Shown: positions 1 to 8,128, counted from the first letter of the stretch. The stretch is DNA of 51,747 bases from Bacillus cereus (GCF_002584535.1 NZ_NUOT01000011.1:1-51747); one strand, 5' to 3'. A program made the numbers and translations. Notes: generated from the sequence alone by a model not told the origin.

Positions 1-41
1 TTTATCAAGCTGCCTAATGAAATATCCGTGTCTATCTTTTA

Positions 42-53
42 GGGGTCACTTCA
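42..53 (-). mobile_element. Possible terminal inverted repeat of an IS3-family element
   Basis: Read on the minus strand, this stretch begins TGAAGTGACCCC and continues leftwards as TAAAAGATAGACAC. That resembles the outer ends of IS3/IS150-type insertion sequences (TGACCCC-AAAAGTTAGACA-like). If so, the element lies mostly outside the window to the left and its right end sits about 18 bp after the stop codon of the feo operon. No transposase reading frame is inside the window, so this is weak evidence by resemblance only. Confidence 0.3.
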
Positions 54-71
54 ATTTCGCAAAGCTTTTTT

Positions 72-239
72 CTATTTATTAACTACTTGCTCCATATCAG
101 GACTACAACTATTCGACTGACATGACTTATTTAAGGAACATGCTGCGCACTTCCCTTTTTTACTTCTCTTCACAAAATTGAATAATGTATATCCTGCATA
201 ACCAAAAATAACAGCTCCAATGACAATATTGATTATCAT
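72..239 (-). CDS. FeoB-associated Cys-rich membrane protein
   Basis: A 55-residue protein with one N-terminal membrane segment (about residues 2-20), a basic patch (KRSKKGK) and a cysteine cluster CAACSLNKSC followed by another C. This is the layout of the small FeoB-associated Cys-rich membrane proteins that follow feoB in many Firmicutes; they are thought to help ferrous iron uptake, possibly by handling Fe(II) at the inner mouth of FeoB. The start at 239 is chosen because AAGGAG lies 9 bases upstream; a longer frame from 278 would overlap the end of feoB and has no such site. It is the third gene of feoA-feoB-feoC-like order, 16 bp after feoB. Confidence 0.8.
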   Translation of the reverse strand: MIINIVIGAVIFGYAGYTLFNFVKRSKKGKCAACSLNKSCQSNSCSPDMEQVVNK

Positions 240-255
240 TATGATACATCTCCTT

Positions 256-2244
256 CTAGAATCCGAGTAAAGATCCAACTTGGTATATAACGAGCGTTAA
301 TAGATAAGCAACAATAAGTGGATAAACAACAGAGAAAATTGTCCACTTTATAGATCCTGTTTCACGGCGAATAACAGCTACTGTTGCCAAGCACGGAACG
401 TATAACAAAATGAAGAACATGAATGCATATGCTGATAACGCAGTATAGTGCGCTCCCATTACATTTCCTAATACATCTTCTTTCACCGCATAAATAATGG
501 CCATTGTGGAAACAACAACTTCTTTTGCTAAAAATCCTGTTAATAAAGATGCCGCAGCTTGCCATGTTCCAAAACCGAGCGGTGCTAAAATCGGTGCCAC
601 AAAACCACCAATCATCGCTAAGAAACTATCTCCCATATCTACGCCAAATCCTGATGGACCTGCATAATTTAATAACCAAATCACAACGGAACCACCAAAG
701 ATAAATGTACCCGCTTTACGAACGAAACCTTTTCCTTTTTCCCACGTACTAAGCCATAATGTTTTTGCTTGGGGCACACGATAAGGTGGAAGTTCAATAA
801 CAAAAATTGATTTTTCTTCTTTTAAAACAGTAAGAGACATTACCTTTGTAACAAGCAAAGCAAGAACAATACCAACAATATATAAAGAAAATACAACAGT
901 CGCTTGGTTATGAGGGAAAAAGACTCCCGCAAATAATGCATATACCGGTAAACGTGCTGAACAAGACATAAACGGCGTTACTAAAATTGTAAGTAGCCTC
1001 TCTTTCTCTTGTTCAATCGTTCTTGCCGCCATAATCCCTGGAACGTTACAACCAAAACCGATAATCATTGGAATAAATGCTTTCCCGTTTAAACCAAAGA
1101 ATTCCATAATACGATCCATCACAACTGCAATACGAGCCATATATCCTGAGTCTTCTAATAACGAAATAAAGAAAAATAATGCAAAGATTTGTGGAACGAA
1201 TACTAATACAGCACCAACACCGGCAATAATTCCTTCTGTAACGAGCGCTTGAATAAAATCAGAGGCCCCAATAGTTGTTAAACCCGCTGTTACCCAATCG
1301 GTGAGTTGACCGCTGAAAAATTCATCCAGCATATCCGATAAAGGTGTTCCAATCCACGTAAACGTAACCTGAAAAATAAAAAACATAACAGCTAAAAAGA
1401 TTGGAAGTCCTAAAACTTTATGTGTGATTAACTGATCAATTTTTTCTGAAAAAGGAATTTTCCCTTCCTTCTCATGCTGAATCACATTTGTTTTTAACTT
1501 TTCAATATACGCTGCACGTGAACGATAAATATGTTGTTCCAGCGTTACATCAATTTCTTCCTCTAATTCTGATCGAATCGCTATAAGTTTTTCATACACC
1601 GGCAATTTCTTTACTTCTTGTTCTACTACTCCATTATTGCTTAAAAATTGAAGTGCAAGCCACCTTGGATTCTCATAATTTTCCTTAGTTAAAAACTCCA
1701 TGATATCTGCAATTCCTGCATCTATTTGTTTACCATATGAAATACTGAAGGGCTTTTGCTCTTTTTGCTCACTCTCATGTAGGGTTGCAAGTAACTCTTT
1801 GCAGCCTTTTCCACTTCTCGCAACAACAGGAACAACTGTTACTCCTAATATTTCTGATAACCTGTTCACATCGATAATAATTCCACGCTGCTTTGCTACA
1901 TCAATCATATTTAAACCGATGGAAACTGGTTTACCAAATTCTAATAGTTGCAATGTTAAATGCATATTGCGCTCAAATTGAGAAGAGTCAACAATATTTA
2001 ACATATGATGAAATTCTTCTGTTAGTAGAAAATTTGTAACAACACCTTCATCACGAGAAACCGGATTTAAATCATATATACCTGGTAAATCAATTAATGT
2101 CCCTTGCTTATCTTTTAACTTACCGACCTTCTTTTCTACTGTTACCCCGCTCCAGTTTCCTACATATTCATAAGAACCTGTTAGCGCATTAAATAATGAT
2201 GTTTTCCCCGTATTCGGATTCCCTAGCAATGCAACTTTATTCAC
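256..2244 (-). CDS. feoB: Ferrous iron transport protein B
   Basis: A 662-residue GTP-gated Fe(II) transporter of the cytoplasmic membrane. The N-terminal G domain shows G1 GNPNTGKT (residues 8-15), the G3 motif DLPG and the G4 motif NMID. A helical insert region follows to about residue 270, and the rest is polytopic membrane domain with the Gate/FeoB_C segments, including the Cys-containing motifs GFGCNVPG and [13 protein letters not shown] that are typical of the family. Length is normal for Bacillus FeoB. The start codon overlaps the last bases of feoA, consistent with translational coupling in one iron-repressed operon. Confidence 0.97.
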   Translation of the reverse strand: MNKVALLGNPNTGKTSLFNALTGSYEYVGNWSGVTVEKKVGKLKDKQGTLIDLPGIYDLNPVSRDEGVVTNFLLTEEFHHMLNIVDSSQFERNMHLTLQLLEFGKPVSIGLNMIDVAKQRGIIIDVNRLSEILGVTVVPVVARSGKGCKELLATLHESEQKEQKPFSISYGKQIDAGIADIMEFLTKENYENPRWLALQFLSNNGVVEQEVKKLPVYEKLIAIRSELEEEIDVTLEQHIYRSRAAYIEKLKTNVIQHEKEGKIPFSEKIDQLITHKVLGLPIFLAVMFFIFQVTFTWIGTPLSDMLDEFFSGQLTDWVTAGLTTIGASDFIQALVTEGIIAGVGAVLVFVPQIFALFFFISLLEDSGYMARIAVVMDRIMEFFGLNGKAFIPMIIGFGCNVPGIMAARTIEQEKERLLTILVTPFMSCSARLPVYALFAGVFFPHNQATVVFSLYIVGIVLALLVTKVMSLTVLKEEKSIFVIELPPYRVPQAKTLWLSTWEKGKGFVRKAGTFIFGGSVVIWLLNYAGPSGFGVDMGDSFLAMIGGFVAPILAPLGFGTWQAAASLLTGFLAKEVVVSTMAIIYAVKEDVLGNVMGAHYTALSAYAFMFFILLYVPCLATVAVIRRETGSIKWTIFSVVYPLIVAYLLTLVIYQVGSLLGF

Positions 2245-2468
2245 GCTAATTCCACCTTTATCATTTTCGCGTCACAATGACGAATACTAATTAATTGTCC
2301 ACGGCACTCTAGCGTACACGGTCCCTTAAACATTGCTTTTTGTTTCATACGAAGTTCACTTCCTTCTGAAAGACCAAACGCAGCTAATCTACGCTTTAAT
2401 AACTTATCTAACGATTGTATATTTTTTACAAGTACTGTTTCACCTATTTTAATATCAACTAAACTCAT
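2241..2468 (-). CDS. feoA: Ferrous iron transport protein A
   Basis: A 75-residue SH3-like FeoA protein with the usual pattern: an N-terminal strand [11 protein letters not shown], a central helix [17 protein letters not shown], and a C-terminal [18 protein letters not shown] segment. FeoA is a small cytosolic partner of FeoB. It is the first gene of the operon, preceded by a GAGGGGGA ribosome site and, just upstream, a Fur-box-like palindrome. Its stop overlaps the feoB start by 4 bp. Confidence 0.95.
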   Translation of the reverse strand: MSLVDIKIGETVLVKNIQSLDKLLKRRLAAFGLSEGSELRMKQKAMFKGPCTLECRGQLISIRHCDAKMIKVELA

Positions 2469-2489
2469 AATCTTCCCCCTCGAAGAGAA

Positions 2490-2504
2490 TGATAATTATT
2501 TTCA
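2490..2504 (-). promoter_or_regulatory. Fur box upstream of feoA
   Basis: The sequence TGATAATTATTTTCA matches the Bacillus Fur 7-1-7 consensus TGATAATNATTATCA with a single mismatch. It sits 22-36 bp before the feoA start, so Fe-loaded Fur bound here would block the feo operon. The match is seen in the sequence; the regulation is inferred. Confidence 0.8.
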
Positions 2505-2663
2505 TGAAAATTATATCATATTCTATGAATCAAGTACTATAGCTTTCCCTTCATAGTTATTAACATTTTTGCACAATTATATTTAAATAATTGTCATAAC
2601 AGATTCATTTGCCATTCTCATCCATTTCGATTACACTGAACCTAACAAATAAAGAATCTCGTT

Positions 2664-2749
2664 ATCACAGGGGGAGCCTCGTTGCTGAGAGGGAACAATT
2701 CGTTCCGACCCTTAGAACCTGTTAGTTAATGCTAACGTAGGAATTGTGC
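2664..2749 (+). ncRNA. TPP (THI-box) riboswitch
   Basis: All the invariant blocks of a thiamine pyrophosphate aptamer are present in order: GGGGGAGCC, GCTGAGAGGG, a short variable P3 arm, GACCCTTAGAACCTG, then TTAGTTAATGCTAACGTAGGA. The 5' TCACA and 3' TTGTG ends can close P1. It lies upstream of thiT, which fits thiamine-repressed expression. No strong intrinsic terminator is visible between aptamer and gene; a CCCTA block at 2802-2806 could instead pair with TAGGG of the thiT ribosome site at 2841-2845. Confidence 0.95.
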
Positions 2750-2856
2750 AAGCGTCGAAATACATATACCTCATCATTTTCTACTTACGTATTTCATATC
2801 TCCCTATGGTAAATTATTCTTTTTTTGTGCAACTAAGATTTAGGGGGAATAAGAAC

Positions 2857-3459
2857 ATGCGTAACACCAATTTACAAGCGATGATTGAATCTGCAATCCT
2901 TGCAGCCTTCGCCTTAATCATCGACATTTTACCAATCTCGATTAAACTTCCAACAGGCGGTTCCATTTCATTTGCTATGATTCCTATTTTTATTATCGCA
3001 TACCGCTGGGGATTTAAAACGGCTTTCTTCGGTGGCTTAATTTGGGGACTACTGCAAATTGTATTCGGAGATGCTTATATTTTAACGCCAGTTCAAGCGT
3101 TTATTGAGTACTTCGTTGCATTTGCTTTTATCGGTTTTGCTGGATTATTTTATCAACCTATTCAGCAATCAATGGCGAATAATCAAGGTAAGAAAGCAAT
3201 GGTCTATATTGTTATTGCTACACTCATTGGTAGCTTAGCACGTTATTTCTGTCATTTTATTGCCGGGGTTATCTTTTTTGGGAAATACGCACCGCCTGGA
3301 CAATCGGCTGTTCTTTATTCATTGATTGTGAACGGTAGTACAATGCTTGGTTCTTTCGCTTTATGTACAGCTTTACTAATGCTTCTATTTACAACAGCTC
3401 CACGCTTATTTAAAAGTATTGGTGCACATAATTTGAATTCAAAAAATACGGTTGCCTAA
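2857..3459 (+). CDS. thiT: Energy-coupled thiamine transporter ThiT
   Basis: A 200-residue S component of an ECF-type vitamin transporter, with about six membrane segments. Diagnostic features are ALIIDILPISIKLPTGG near the N terminus, IAYRWGFKTAFFGG, the acidic/aromatic stretch GDAYILTPVQAFIEY and the family-typical RYFCHFIAGVIFFGKYAP. ThiT binds thiamine and works with the shared EcfAA'T module encoded elsewhere. The ATG at 2857 is chosen because TAGGGGGAA precedes it; an upstream in-frame GTG at 2746 lies inside the riboswitch and would add 37 implausible residues. The TPP riboswitch just upstream supports the substrate. Confidence 0.93.
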   Translation: MRNTNLQAMIESAILAAFALIIDILPISIKLPTGGSISFAMIPIFIIAYRWGFKTAFFGGLIWGLLQIVFGDAYILTPVQAFIEYFVAFAFIGFAGLFYQPIQQSMANNQGKKAMVYIVIATLIGSLARYFCHFIAGVIFFGKYAPPGQSAVLYSLIVNGSTMLGSFALCTALLMLLFTTAPRLFKSIGAHNLNSKNTVA

Positions 3460-3480
3460 ATGGCAATCTTATTTTTTATT
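3447..3480 (+). terminator. Terminator of thiT
   Basis: The hairpin GGTTGCC-taaat-GGCAATC overlaps the thiT stop codon and is followed by TTATTTTTTATT. This is a compact Rho-independent terminator. Confidence 0.7.
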
Positions 3481-3560
3481 TAATGAGTTATGTCAATAAT
3501 AAAAACAATAAATACACATAAGAATATAAATACCATTACACTTAGTAAATTACTATTCAT
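3480..3560 (-). CDS. Candidate 26-residue single-pass membrane peptide
   Basis: The reading frame encodes MNSNLLSVMVFIFLCVFIVF followed by a short IIDITH tail: almost one continuous membrane helix. The ATG at 3560 is preceded by a good Bacillus ribosome site (ACAAGGAG, 10 bases away). It sits alone between thiT and the histidine kinase gene, with the kinase terminator about 100 bp upstream of its start. I do not recognise a family. The case rests on the ribosome site plus an uninterrupted hydrophobic composition, so it may be a real small protein or chance. Confidence 0.4.
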   Translation of the reverse strand: MNSNLLSVMVFIFLCVFIVFIIDITH

Positions 3561-3660
3561 GGCTAATCTACTCCTTGTAAACCTTATTTTTTATATAAAT
3601 TATACGTGTAGAATATAAAGATAAAGTAAAGATGCTATCAAAATAAAATTAAGAAATAAT

Positions 3661-3694
3661 AAAAAAGTGTAGAATTTCGTTTCTACACTTTTTT
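3661..3694. terminator. Bidirectional terminator after the histidine kinase gene
   Basis: A 14-bp perfect stem AAAAAAGTGTAGAA / TTCTACACTTTTTT with a short loop lies just after the stop codon of the minus-strand kinase gene. The A/T tracts on both sides allow termination in either direction. Confidence 0.9.
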
Positions 3695-5482
3695 ATGTAA
3701 ATAAAAGTAAAACAGTACACCATCTACTGTATTATCTACACCATATTCCACACCATGAAGTTCTAAAATATTTTTAGAAATGGCGAGCCCTAGTCCTGTT
3801 CCACCTTTTGAGCGCTGACGAGCTGTATCGATCCGATAAAACCGATCCCAAATCTTATCTAATTGTTCCGCTTCAATATGAGCGCCTTTATTTTCTATAC
3901 AAATCTTTATTCGATTCAGTTCATCTCTTATAGAAATAATAATATCCTTTTTTTCAGGTGTATAACGGATTGCATTCGTTACAAAATTTATAATTACTTG
4001 TTCGATACGATGTTGATTTGCAACAACTTCGATTGGCAAAAGGCATTTATGAACATTCAATTCTTTTTTCGCTATTTCTAATGATAGTTGTTCACATATA
4101 TGCTCAATAACTCCATCAATATAAAAAATATCCATTTTCATTTTATACGTACCAGACTCAAATTTAGCTAACTCCAGCATATCCAAAATTAACATATCCA
4201 TCTTATCGACTTCTTTTTCCATTGCCTGAAAATAATACTCTTTCTTATGCTCTGCCACCCCATCTTTTAAAATAGAAATGCAACTTTTCATAATGCTTAG
4301 CGGAGTTTTCAATTCATGCGAGACACCCGAAATAAATTCTTTTCGTGTGTTTTCTAACTTTCTTTCTTTTTCGATGTCTTGTTCCAATTGTTCAATATGT
4401 GAATGGAGCGTATTAGACAACATATTAATATTTTGTGATAAATCACCAATCTCATCTTTTGAAGTAATGGGGATTCTTTCAGTGAAATCTAAATTTGCGA
4501 TTTTTTTCGTTGTGTCGTTTATTCGTAATAATGGTTTGGCAATTTGTTTTGAATAATAGAAAGAAGCTAGAAAAATAAGTACTAATACAAATGCAATGAT
4601 ATATATATAATAATCCTTCACCATTTGCACCGCTTCATCTACTGGCTGCAAGGAAGCCATTGCGAATATATATGTTAACGAACCATCTTTTTCTTTTATT
4701 GGTTTAATTAATAATTTATATTTTATATCATTTTTTTCATAGTCATTTACTCTTAAGGTATCATTATTATCTTCATTTTCATTTAACAGTAATTCTGCTT
4801 GAAATTCTTTTATACTTTCCAAAAACAAAGTATTTTTATAAATTGGATTCACTACCCCTTTACTATCAGGCAGTTGCACTTTTGTAATGGTTCCCCCAAA
4901 AACAGTACTAGGAAATTGTGCAGCACTTTTTCTTTCCTCTTTCAGCTTAAGAGCCATTTCATTTACTTTCTTATCTAAAGGCTTGTTGGACCAATTTATA
5001 CTTCCCTTGCTTACATTTAATACAGCAGGGACAAATGTAGAATCTTTATCTATCCCATAAATTGAAATTTGCAACCCTGAAAAATACGGGAGTTTTTCAT
5101 TTTCAACCTCTTCTATCGCCATCAGATAATAGAGAGGGATTGTAATGTTTGTTTTTCCAAGTTCCTTCTGCGATAGCCGATCCAACTTTACCTCTAAATA
5201 AAAATCATCTGCATGTTTTAAATTGCCATCACTATCTAACGTCGTAATCCATGTATTATTTTCTCGATAAAAATCTTGTTCCAGTTTCTGAATAGCTTCA
5301 GTGTTACTATTATTCAAATAATCTCTCTCAAAAGAGCTTATATTCGTTTTAATATCGTTCACCTTTCGGTTTGCATAATATTGTTTGAAAAATATTGTTT
5401 GTCCAATAAATATTGTTGCTAGAATTAGCATACATAAAGCCGCTGTAAGAATAAATAATTTGAGTACAATCCCTTTTCTCAT
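3683..5482 (-). CDS. Sensor histidine kinase linked to basI-srtC
   Basis: A 599-residue membrane kinase. It has an N-terminal membrane helix (about 8-30), a roughly 260-residue extracytoplasmic sensor region without a recognisable domain, a second helix (YIYIIAFVLVLIFLASFYY, about 292-310), a HAMP linker, a HisKA dimerisation domain with SGVSHELKTPLS (phospho-acceptor His), and a HATPase domain with N box INFVTNAIRY and G box GGTGLGLAISK. The start overlaps the response regulator stop by 4 bp (ATGA), so the two genes are coupled. It is the last gene of the basI-srtC-regulator-kinase set. The signal is unknown; location suggests the pair controls cell-wall protein anchoring or shares its conditions. 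Confidence 0.93.
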   Translation of the reverse strand: MRKGIVLKLFILTAALCMLILATIFIGQTIFFKQYYANRKVNDIKTNISSFERDYLNNSNTEAIQKLEQDFYRENNTWITTLDSDGNLKHADDFYLEVKLDRLSQKELGKTNITIPLYYLMAIEEVENEKLPYFSGLQISIYGIDKDSTFVPAVLNVSKGSINWSNKPLDKKVNEMALKLKEERKSAAQFPSTVFGGTITKVQLPDSKGVVNPIYKNTLFLESIKEFQAELLLNENEDNNDTLRVNDYEKNDIKYKLLIKPIKEKDGSLTYIFAMASLQPVDEAVQMVKDYYIYIIAFVLVLIFLASFYYSKQIAKPLLRINDTTKKIANLDFTERIPITSKDEIGDLSQNINMLSNTLHSHIEQLEQDIEKERKLENTRKEFISGVSHELKTPLSIMKSCISILKDGVAEHKKEYYFQAMEKEVDKMDMLILDMLELAKFESGTYKMKMDIFYIDGVIEHICEQLSLEIAKKELNVHKCLLPIEVVANQHRIEQVIINFVTNAIRYTPEKKDIIISIRDELNRIKICIENKGAHIEAEQLDKIWDRFYRIDTARQRSKGGTGLGLAISKNILELHGVEYGVDNTVDGVLFYFYLHKKV

Positions 5483-6168
5483 ACATTCCCCTCAAATTTA
5501 TACCCCATCCGAACAACAGTTGTAATATGCTTTGCTTTATCACCTAATTTATTTCGTAAATTACGAATATGGCTATTCACAGTCCGATCATCACCAGCAA
5601 ATTCATATCCCCAAATTCTTGAAATCAACTGCTCTCTCGTAAGAACAATCCCCTGATTTTGCATAAAATACGTTAATATTTCAAACTCTGTATGTGTTAA
5701 ATTAATATCCATTCCATCTATCATAACAACGCGAGAAGGAAAATGAACATAAATTCCATGAATAGATAATGTATCATTTTCATTGTCCGAAGACTTACTT
5801 ATAGTTGCCCTACTTTCCAGCAATCGTTTCGCCCTTGCCAATAAAATAGGCGGACTATATGGCTTTGTTACATAATCATCTGCCCCTAGCTCAAATCCAA
5901 GTAATGTATCATCCTCATCTACACGTGCTGTCAGCATAATAATTGGCACTTGAGACGTCTTACGGATCCTTCGACAAACAGACCAACCATCTAATTCTGG
6001 TAACATAATATCAAGAATAACTAAATGAACTTCCTCTTCTTCAAACAAGAATAAAGCTTCTTTTCCATCTCTTGCCTCAAGTACTTGGTATTGCTCATTT
6101 AAAAAATAATCTTTCAAAATTTCACGTAAAATATCTTCATCCTCAACAATCAAAATTGTTTTTGACAT
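5479..6168 (-). CDS. OmpR/PhoB-family response regulator
   Basis: A 229-residue regulator. The receiver domain (about 1-120) has acidic pocket VEDED, phospho-acceptor in LVILDIMLPELDGW, the conserved Thr in MLTARVDEDD and Lys in VTKPYSP. The C-terminal winged helix (about 130-229) ends in the typical DDRTVNSHIRNLRNKLGD and TVVRMGYKF. It lies 52 bp after srtC and overlaps the kinase gene by 4 bp, so it forms a two-component system with it. Confidence 0.95.
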   Translation of the reverse strand: MSKTILIVEDEDILREILKDYFLNEQYQVLEARDGKEALFLFEEEEVHLVILDIMLPELDGWSVCRRIRKTSQVPIIMLTARVDEDDTLLGFELGADDYVTKPYSPPILLARAKRLLESRATISKSSDNENDTLSIHGIYVHFPSRVVMIDGMDINLTHTEFEILTYFMQNQGIVLTREQLISRIWGYEFAGDDRTVNSHIRNLRNKLGDKAKHITTVVRMGYKFEGNV

Positions 6169-6220
6169 ATTCTTCTCCCTCTCTCGTTACTAAATACCAA
6201 AAGATAAGAATACTGTAATC

Positions 6221-6841
6221 TCATCTTGAATCAGTAGCAATCAACTTTGCCTCAATAATATATCGATCCGGTGCATCTCCTATATAATTGAATGGATAGC
6301 AGGTCGTTAGCGTTAATGTTGGCTCTTCTTTCTTCACAATGACTGTGCGATCATCCGCATGTGTAATCCATGTTTTTTGAATCTCATAACTATAAATTTT
6401 ATTATCATATCCTATAATAAGTTTATCTTTTTCTTTCAGCTCTGCTAACTCTGTAAAAACAGTATCACGATGTCCGCTCAACACTGTATGGCCTCGTTCA
6501 GAAGGGACTGTTGTAATATCACTAACAAACATACCTACTCCTTTTTTCAAAATGGTATCATTAGATCCCCAATATACAGAGAACTTCTTCTTTATTTTCG
6601 GGATATTTAATAGAGCTACTTTCTCACCTTCTTTATATGACATCTGAGAAGAAGACACTTGAGAATTTACAGGTACTTCAGTAGAATGCTCTTTTGATTG
6701 TATTTTTTCAAAATCCTTTATCTCTTCTGTCGTTAAATCTTGCGCAGAACTTTTCCCCTTATACCATTCAAAAGAATAATAACCTCCAATAAGAATACCA
6801 ATTATTATAAGGGCGAATCCAATACGATTAAGAAGTGTCAC
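6221..6841 (-). CDS. srtC: Class D sortase (SrtC-type)
   Basis: A 206-residue membrane-anchored transpeptidase that attaches LPXTA-type proteins to the cell wall. One N-terminal membrane anchor (about 5-25) precedes the sortase barrel; the catalytic triad is visible as LSGHRDT (His124), TLTTCYPF (Cys181) and DRYIIEA (Arg193). The start is taken as GTG at 6841: the bases of an upstream in-frame ATG at 6856 form the GGAGGG ribosome site, spaced 7 bases from the GTG. The preceding gene encodes a BasI-like protein ending in LPNTA, the signal that the Bacillus anthracis sortase C is known to recognise, which gives enzyme and substrate side by side. Confidence 0.9.
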   Translation of the reverse strand: MTLLNRIGFALIIIGILIGGYYSFEWYKGKSSAQDLTTEEIKDFEKIQSKEHSTEVPVNSQVSSSQMSYKEGEKVALLNIPKIKKKFSVYWGSNDTILKKGVGMFVSDITTVPSERGHTVLSGHRDTVFTELAELKEKDKLIIGYDNKIYSYEIQKTWITHADDRTVIVKKEEPTLTLTTCYPFNYIGDAPDRYIIEAKLIATDSR

Positions 6842-6859
6842 TTTTAATCCCTCCATGCA

Positions 6860-6887
6860 AAAAATGGTAGGGATATCCTACCATTTT
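6860..6887 (-). terminator. Hairpin between basI and srtC
   Basis: A 12-bp inverted repeat AAAAATGGTAGG / CCTACCATTTTT with a 4-5 base loop, followed on the minus strand by a T run. It lies after basI and directly abuts the srtC ribosome binding site. It probably acts as a partial terminator that lowers srtC relative to its substrate, or it stabilises the basI 3' end. Confidence 0.75.
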
Positions 6888-6935
6888 TAATATATGAAAT
6901 TACCCCATGTTTTATAGACCAATGAACATTTCGTT

Positions 6936-7385
6936 TTACGATTTAACCTTACGACGATTCAATCCAAACAATGTCCCTAACGCCATAAGGCATGCACTTA
7001 ATGCTATCATTGCTACACTATTTGATGCTGTATTTGGTAATTTTTCACCTTTTACTGCCTGCTTTTCTATTTCTTTTTTCCCAATTCCATCCTTTTGCTG
7101 TGCTTGAATTGCTGCTTCTTTTCTTGCCATATCTTGCTTTTCTTGTGTCTGTACTGCTTCTTCCTTCTTGGCTATCTCATTTTTTTGCTGTACTTGCGCT
7201 ACTGCCTCTTTCTTTGCTACCTCATTTTTATGTTGTTCCTGAATCGCTGCTTCTTTTTTCGCCATATCTTGCTGTACTTGCGTTACTTCTTCTTTTGTCA
7301 TTGTGCCAGTAGACGCACTAGCCACTGACGAATACCCTACTGATAAAAGTGCCATCGCACAGATTGGTAAAAATTTCTTTTTCAT
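6936..7385 (-). CDS. basI: BasI-like cell-wall anchored protein with LPNTA sorting signal
   Basis: A 149-residue exported protein. It has a signal peptide (residues 1-25, likely cleavage after ASA), a Lys/Glu/Gln-rich middle, and a C-terminal sorting signal LPNTA (116-120) followed by a hydrophobic helix and the basic tail NRRKVKS. Residues 34-108 consist of five back-to-back 15-residue repeats with the pattern Q-Q-K---AKKEA--, predicted to form an elongated helix or coiled coil. The start at 7385 follows ACAAGGAGAG. The neighbour is a class D sortase, and BasI in B. anthracis is a known SrtC substrate, so the assignment rests on context, motif and size. Confidence 0.85.
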   Translation of the reverse strand: MKKKFLPICAMALLSVGYSSVASASTGTMTKEEVTQVQQDMAKKEAAIQEQHKNEVAKKEAVAQVQQKNEIAKKEEAVQTQEKQDMARKEAAIQAQQKDGIGKKEIEKQAVKGEKLPNTASNSVAMIALSACLMALGTLFGLNRRKVKS

Positions 7386-7556
7386 TTTATTTCTCTCCTT
7401 GTATGCTTTTTCACATCGCATCAGATGTATTTATAGGATATATCCGTTATGTAAATATGAGATGCAGATAAAATGGATTTCTGTTAAAGATTGAATCAAT
7501 ATCAGAAATACAATCCCCCGCATATCTGAACGTTTAAAGTGCATCCAAAAAGAACA

Positions 7557-7593
7557 AAAAAAGCATTGTAGATTCCCTCTACAATGCTTTTTT
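7557..7593 (-). terminator. Terminator after the 110-residue protein gene
   Basis: The stem AAAAAAGCATTGTAGA / TCTACAATGCTTTTTT with a 5-base loop lies 23 bp after the stop codon. T tracts on both strands make it usable in either direction. Confidence 0.9.
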
Positions 7594-7615
7594 ATGTGTC
7601 TCATTATTTCAGTGC

Positions 7616-7948
7616 CTAATTGTTACTTTCACGTGAATGTAAAGTAAAAGGGTCTGAAGTGATAACTAATTGTCTCGGCTCAGTTTTCTTTAAGTGATTA
7701 GTGACGTTACACTTACGACGTTGAACACCCCATGCCTTTATAGGGTTTGTGAAAATGACTCTTCGCTCTTCATTAGGGGTCTCTTCTTCAAACTTACAAC
7801 TTTCGCTCCGTTTACACCATTCCATTGTAAATATGGAAGAAGAATGATCTTTTTCTCGATCAAACAAATACGAAAAACTCATATCTCCAGCTAATACAAC
7901 TGTGTTACTAGCTGATAACAAAGCAAAGGTTGTCCAACGTTTCTTCAT
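7616..7948 (-). CDS. Uncharacterised exported 110-residue protein
   Basis: I do not recognise this family. The N terminus (MKKRWTTFALLSASNTVVLAGD) looks like a signal peptide or membrane anchor; the rest is polar with three cysteines (CKRSESC and RRKC). Support for a real gene: a strong ribosome site (AAGAAGGAG) before the ATG, its own perfect terminator downstream, and a long upstream region that carries an extended BceR-type operator (8054-8094) oriented like the one before the ABC transporter at 12962. If that operator works here, the protein belongs to the cell-envelope antibiotic response. The function is unknown. Confidence 0.6.
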   Translation of the reverse strand: MKKRWTTFALLSASNTVVLAGDMSFSYLFDREKDHSSSIFTMEWCKRSESCKFEEETPNEERRVIFTNPIKAWGVQRRKCNVTNHLKKTEPRQLVITSDPFTLHSRESNN

Positions 7949-8053
7949 TCCCTTCTACTCCTTCTTCACATAGAGTGCCTATAGCTTACTTTACCTAAAA
8001 TGTGCTTGCCTTTTACCTTACATTCATAAGTTTATCCAAAAGACAACTATGTA

Positions 8054-8094
8054 ACTATCGATTTTCCTTACAAATCACCTTACATTTTTGTAAG
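8054..8094 (-). promoter_or_regulatory. BceR-type operator upstream of the 110-residue protein gene
   Basis: The core TTACA-TTTT-TGTAA at 8080-8093 fits the TNACA-N4-TGTAA consensus reported for BceR-like regulators. A further CTTACA half-site and the block ACTATCGAT (8054-8062) lie in the same order and near-identical spacing as in the element at 13024-13063. That shared order, reading toward 7948, suggests it drives the minus-strand gene and not hpt, which has its own sigma-A promoter closer by. Confidence 0.65.
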
Positions 8095-8128
8095 AAATAA
8101 ACCTTTATCAAATATGTACTTCTCATTT

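Noticed and set aside
2574-2593. CAATTAT/ATAATTG inverted repeat as an extra Fur box
   Set aside because: It does not fit the Fur consensus and may be chance in AT-rich promoter DNA.
2746-2856. In-frame GTG start for thiT inside the TPP riboswitch region
   Set aside because: It would add 37 residues encoded by aptamer and leader; the ATG at 2857 has a proper ribosome site and gives the family N terminus.
7062-7286. CRISPR-like periodic repeat
   Set aside because: The periodicity is a 45-bp in-frame coding repeat within basI without spacers.
6992-7312. Long hydrophobic frames on the strand opposite basI
   Set aside because: They are shadows of the Lys/Glu/Gln repeats (complement codons give Leu/Phe), with no ribosome sites.
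8080-8093. BceR-type palindrome as a control site for hpt
   Set aside because: hpt has its own sigma-A promoter at 8129-8157, and the extended element is oriented toward the minus-strand gene like its copy at 13024-13063.
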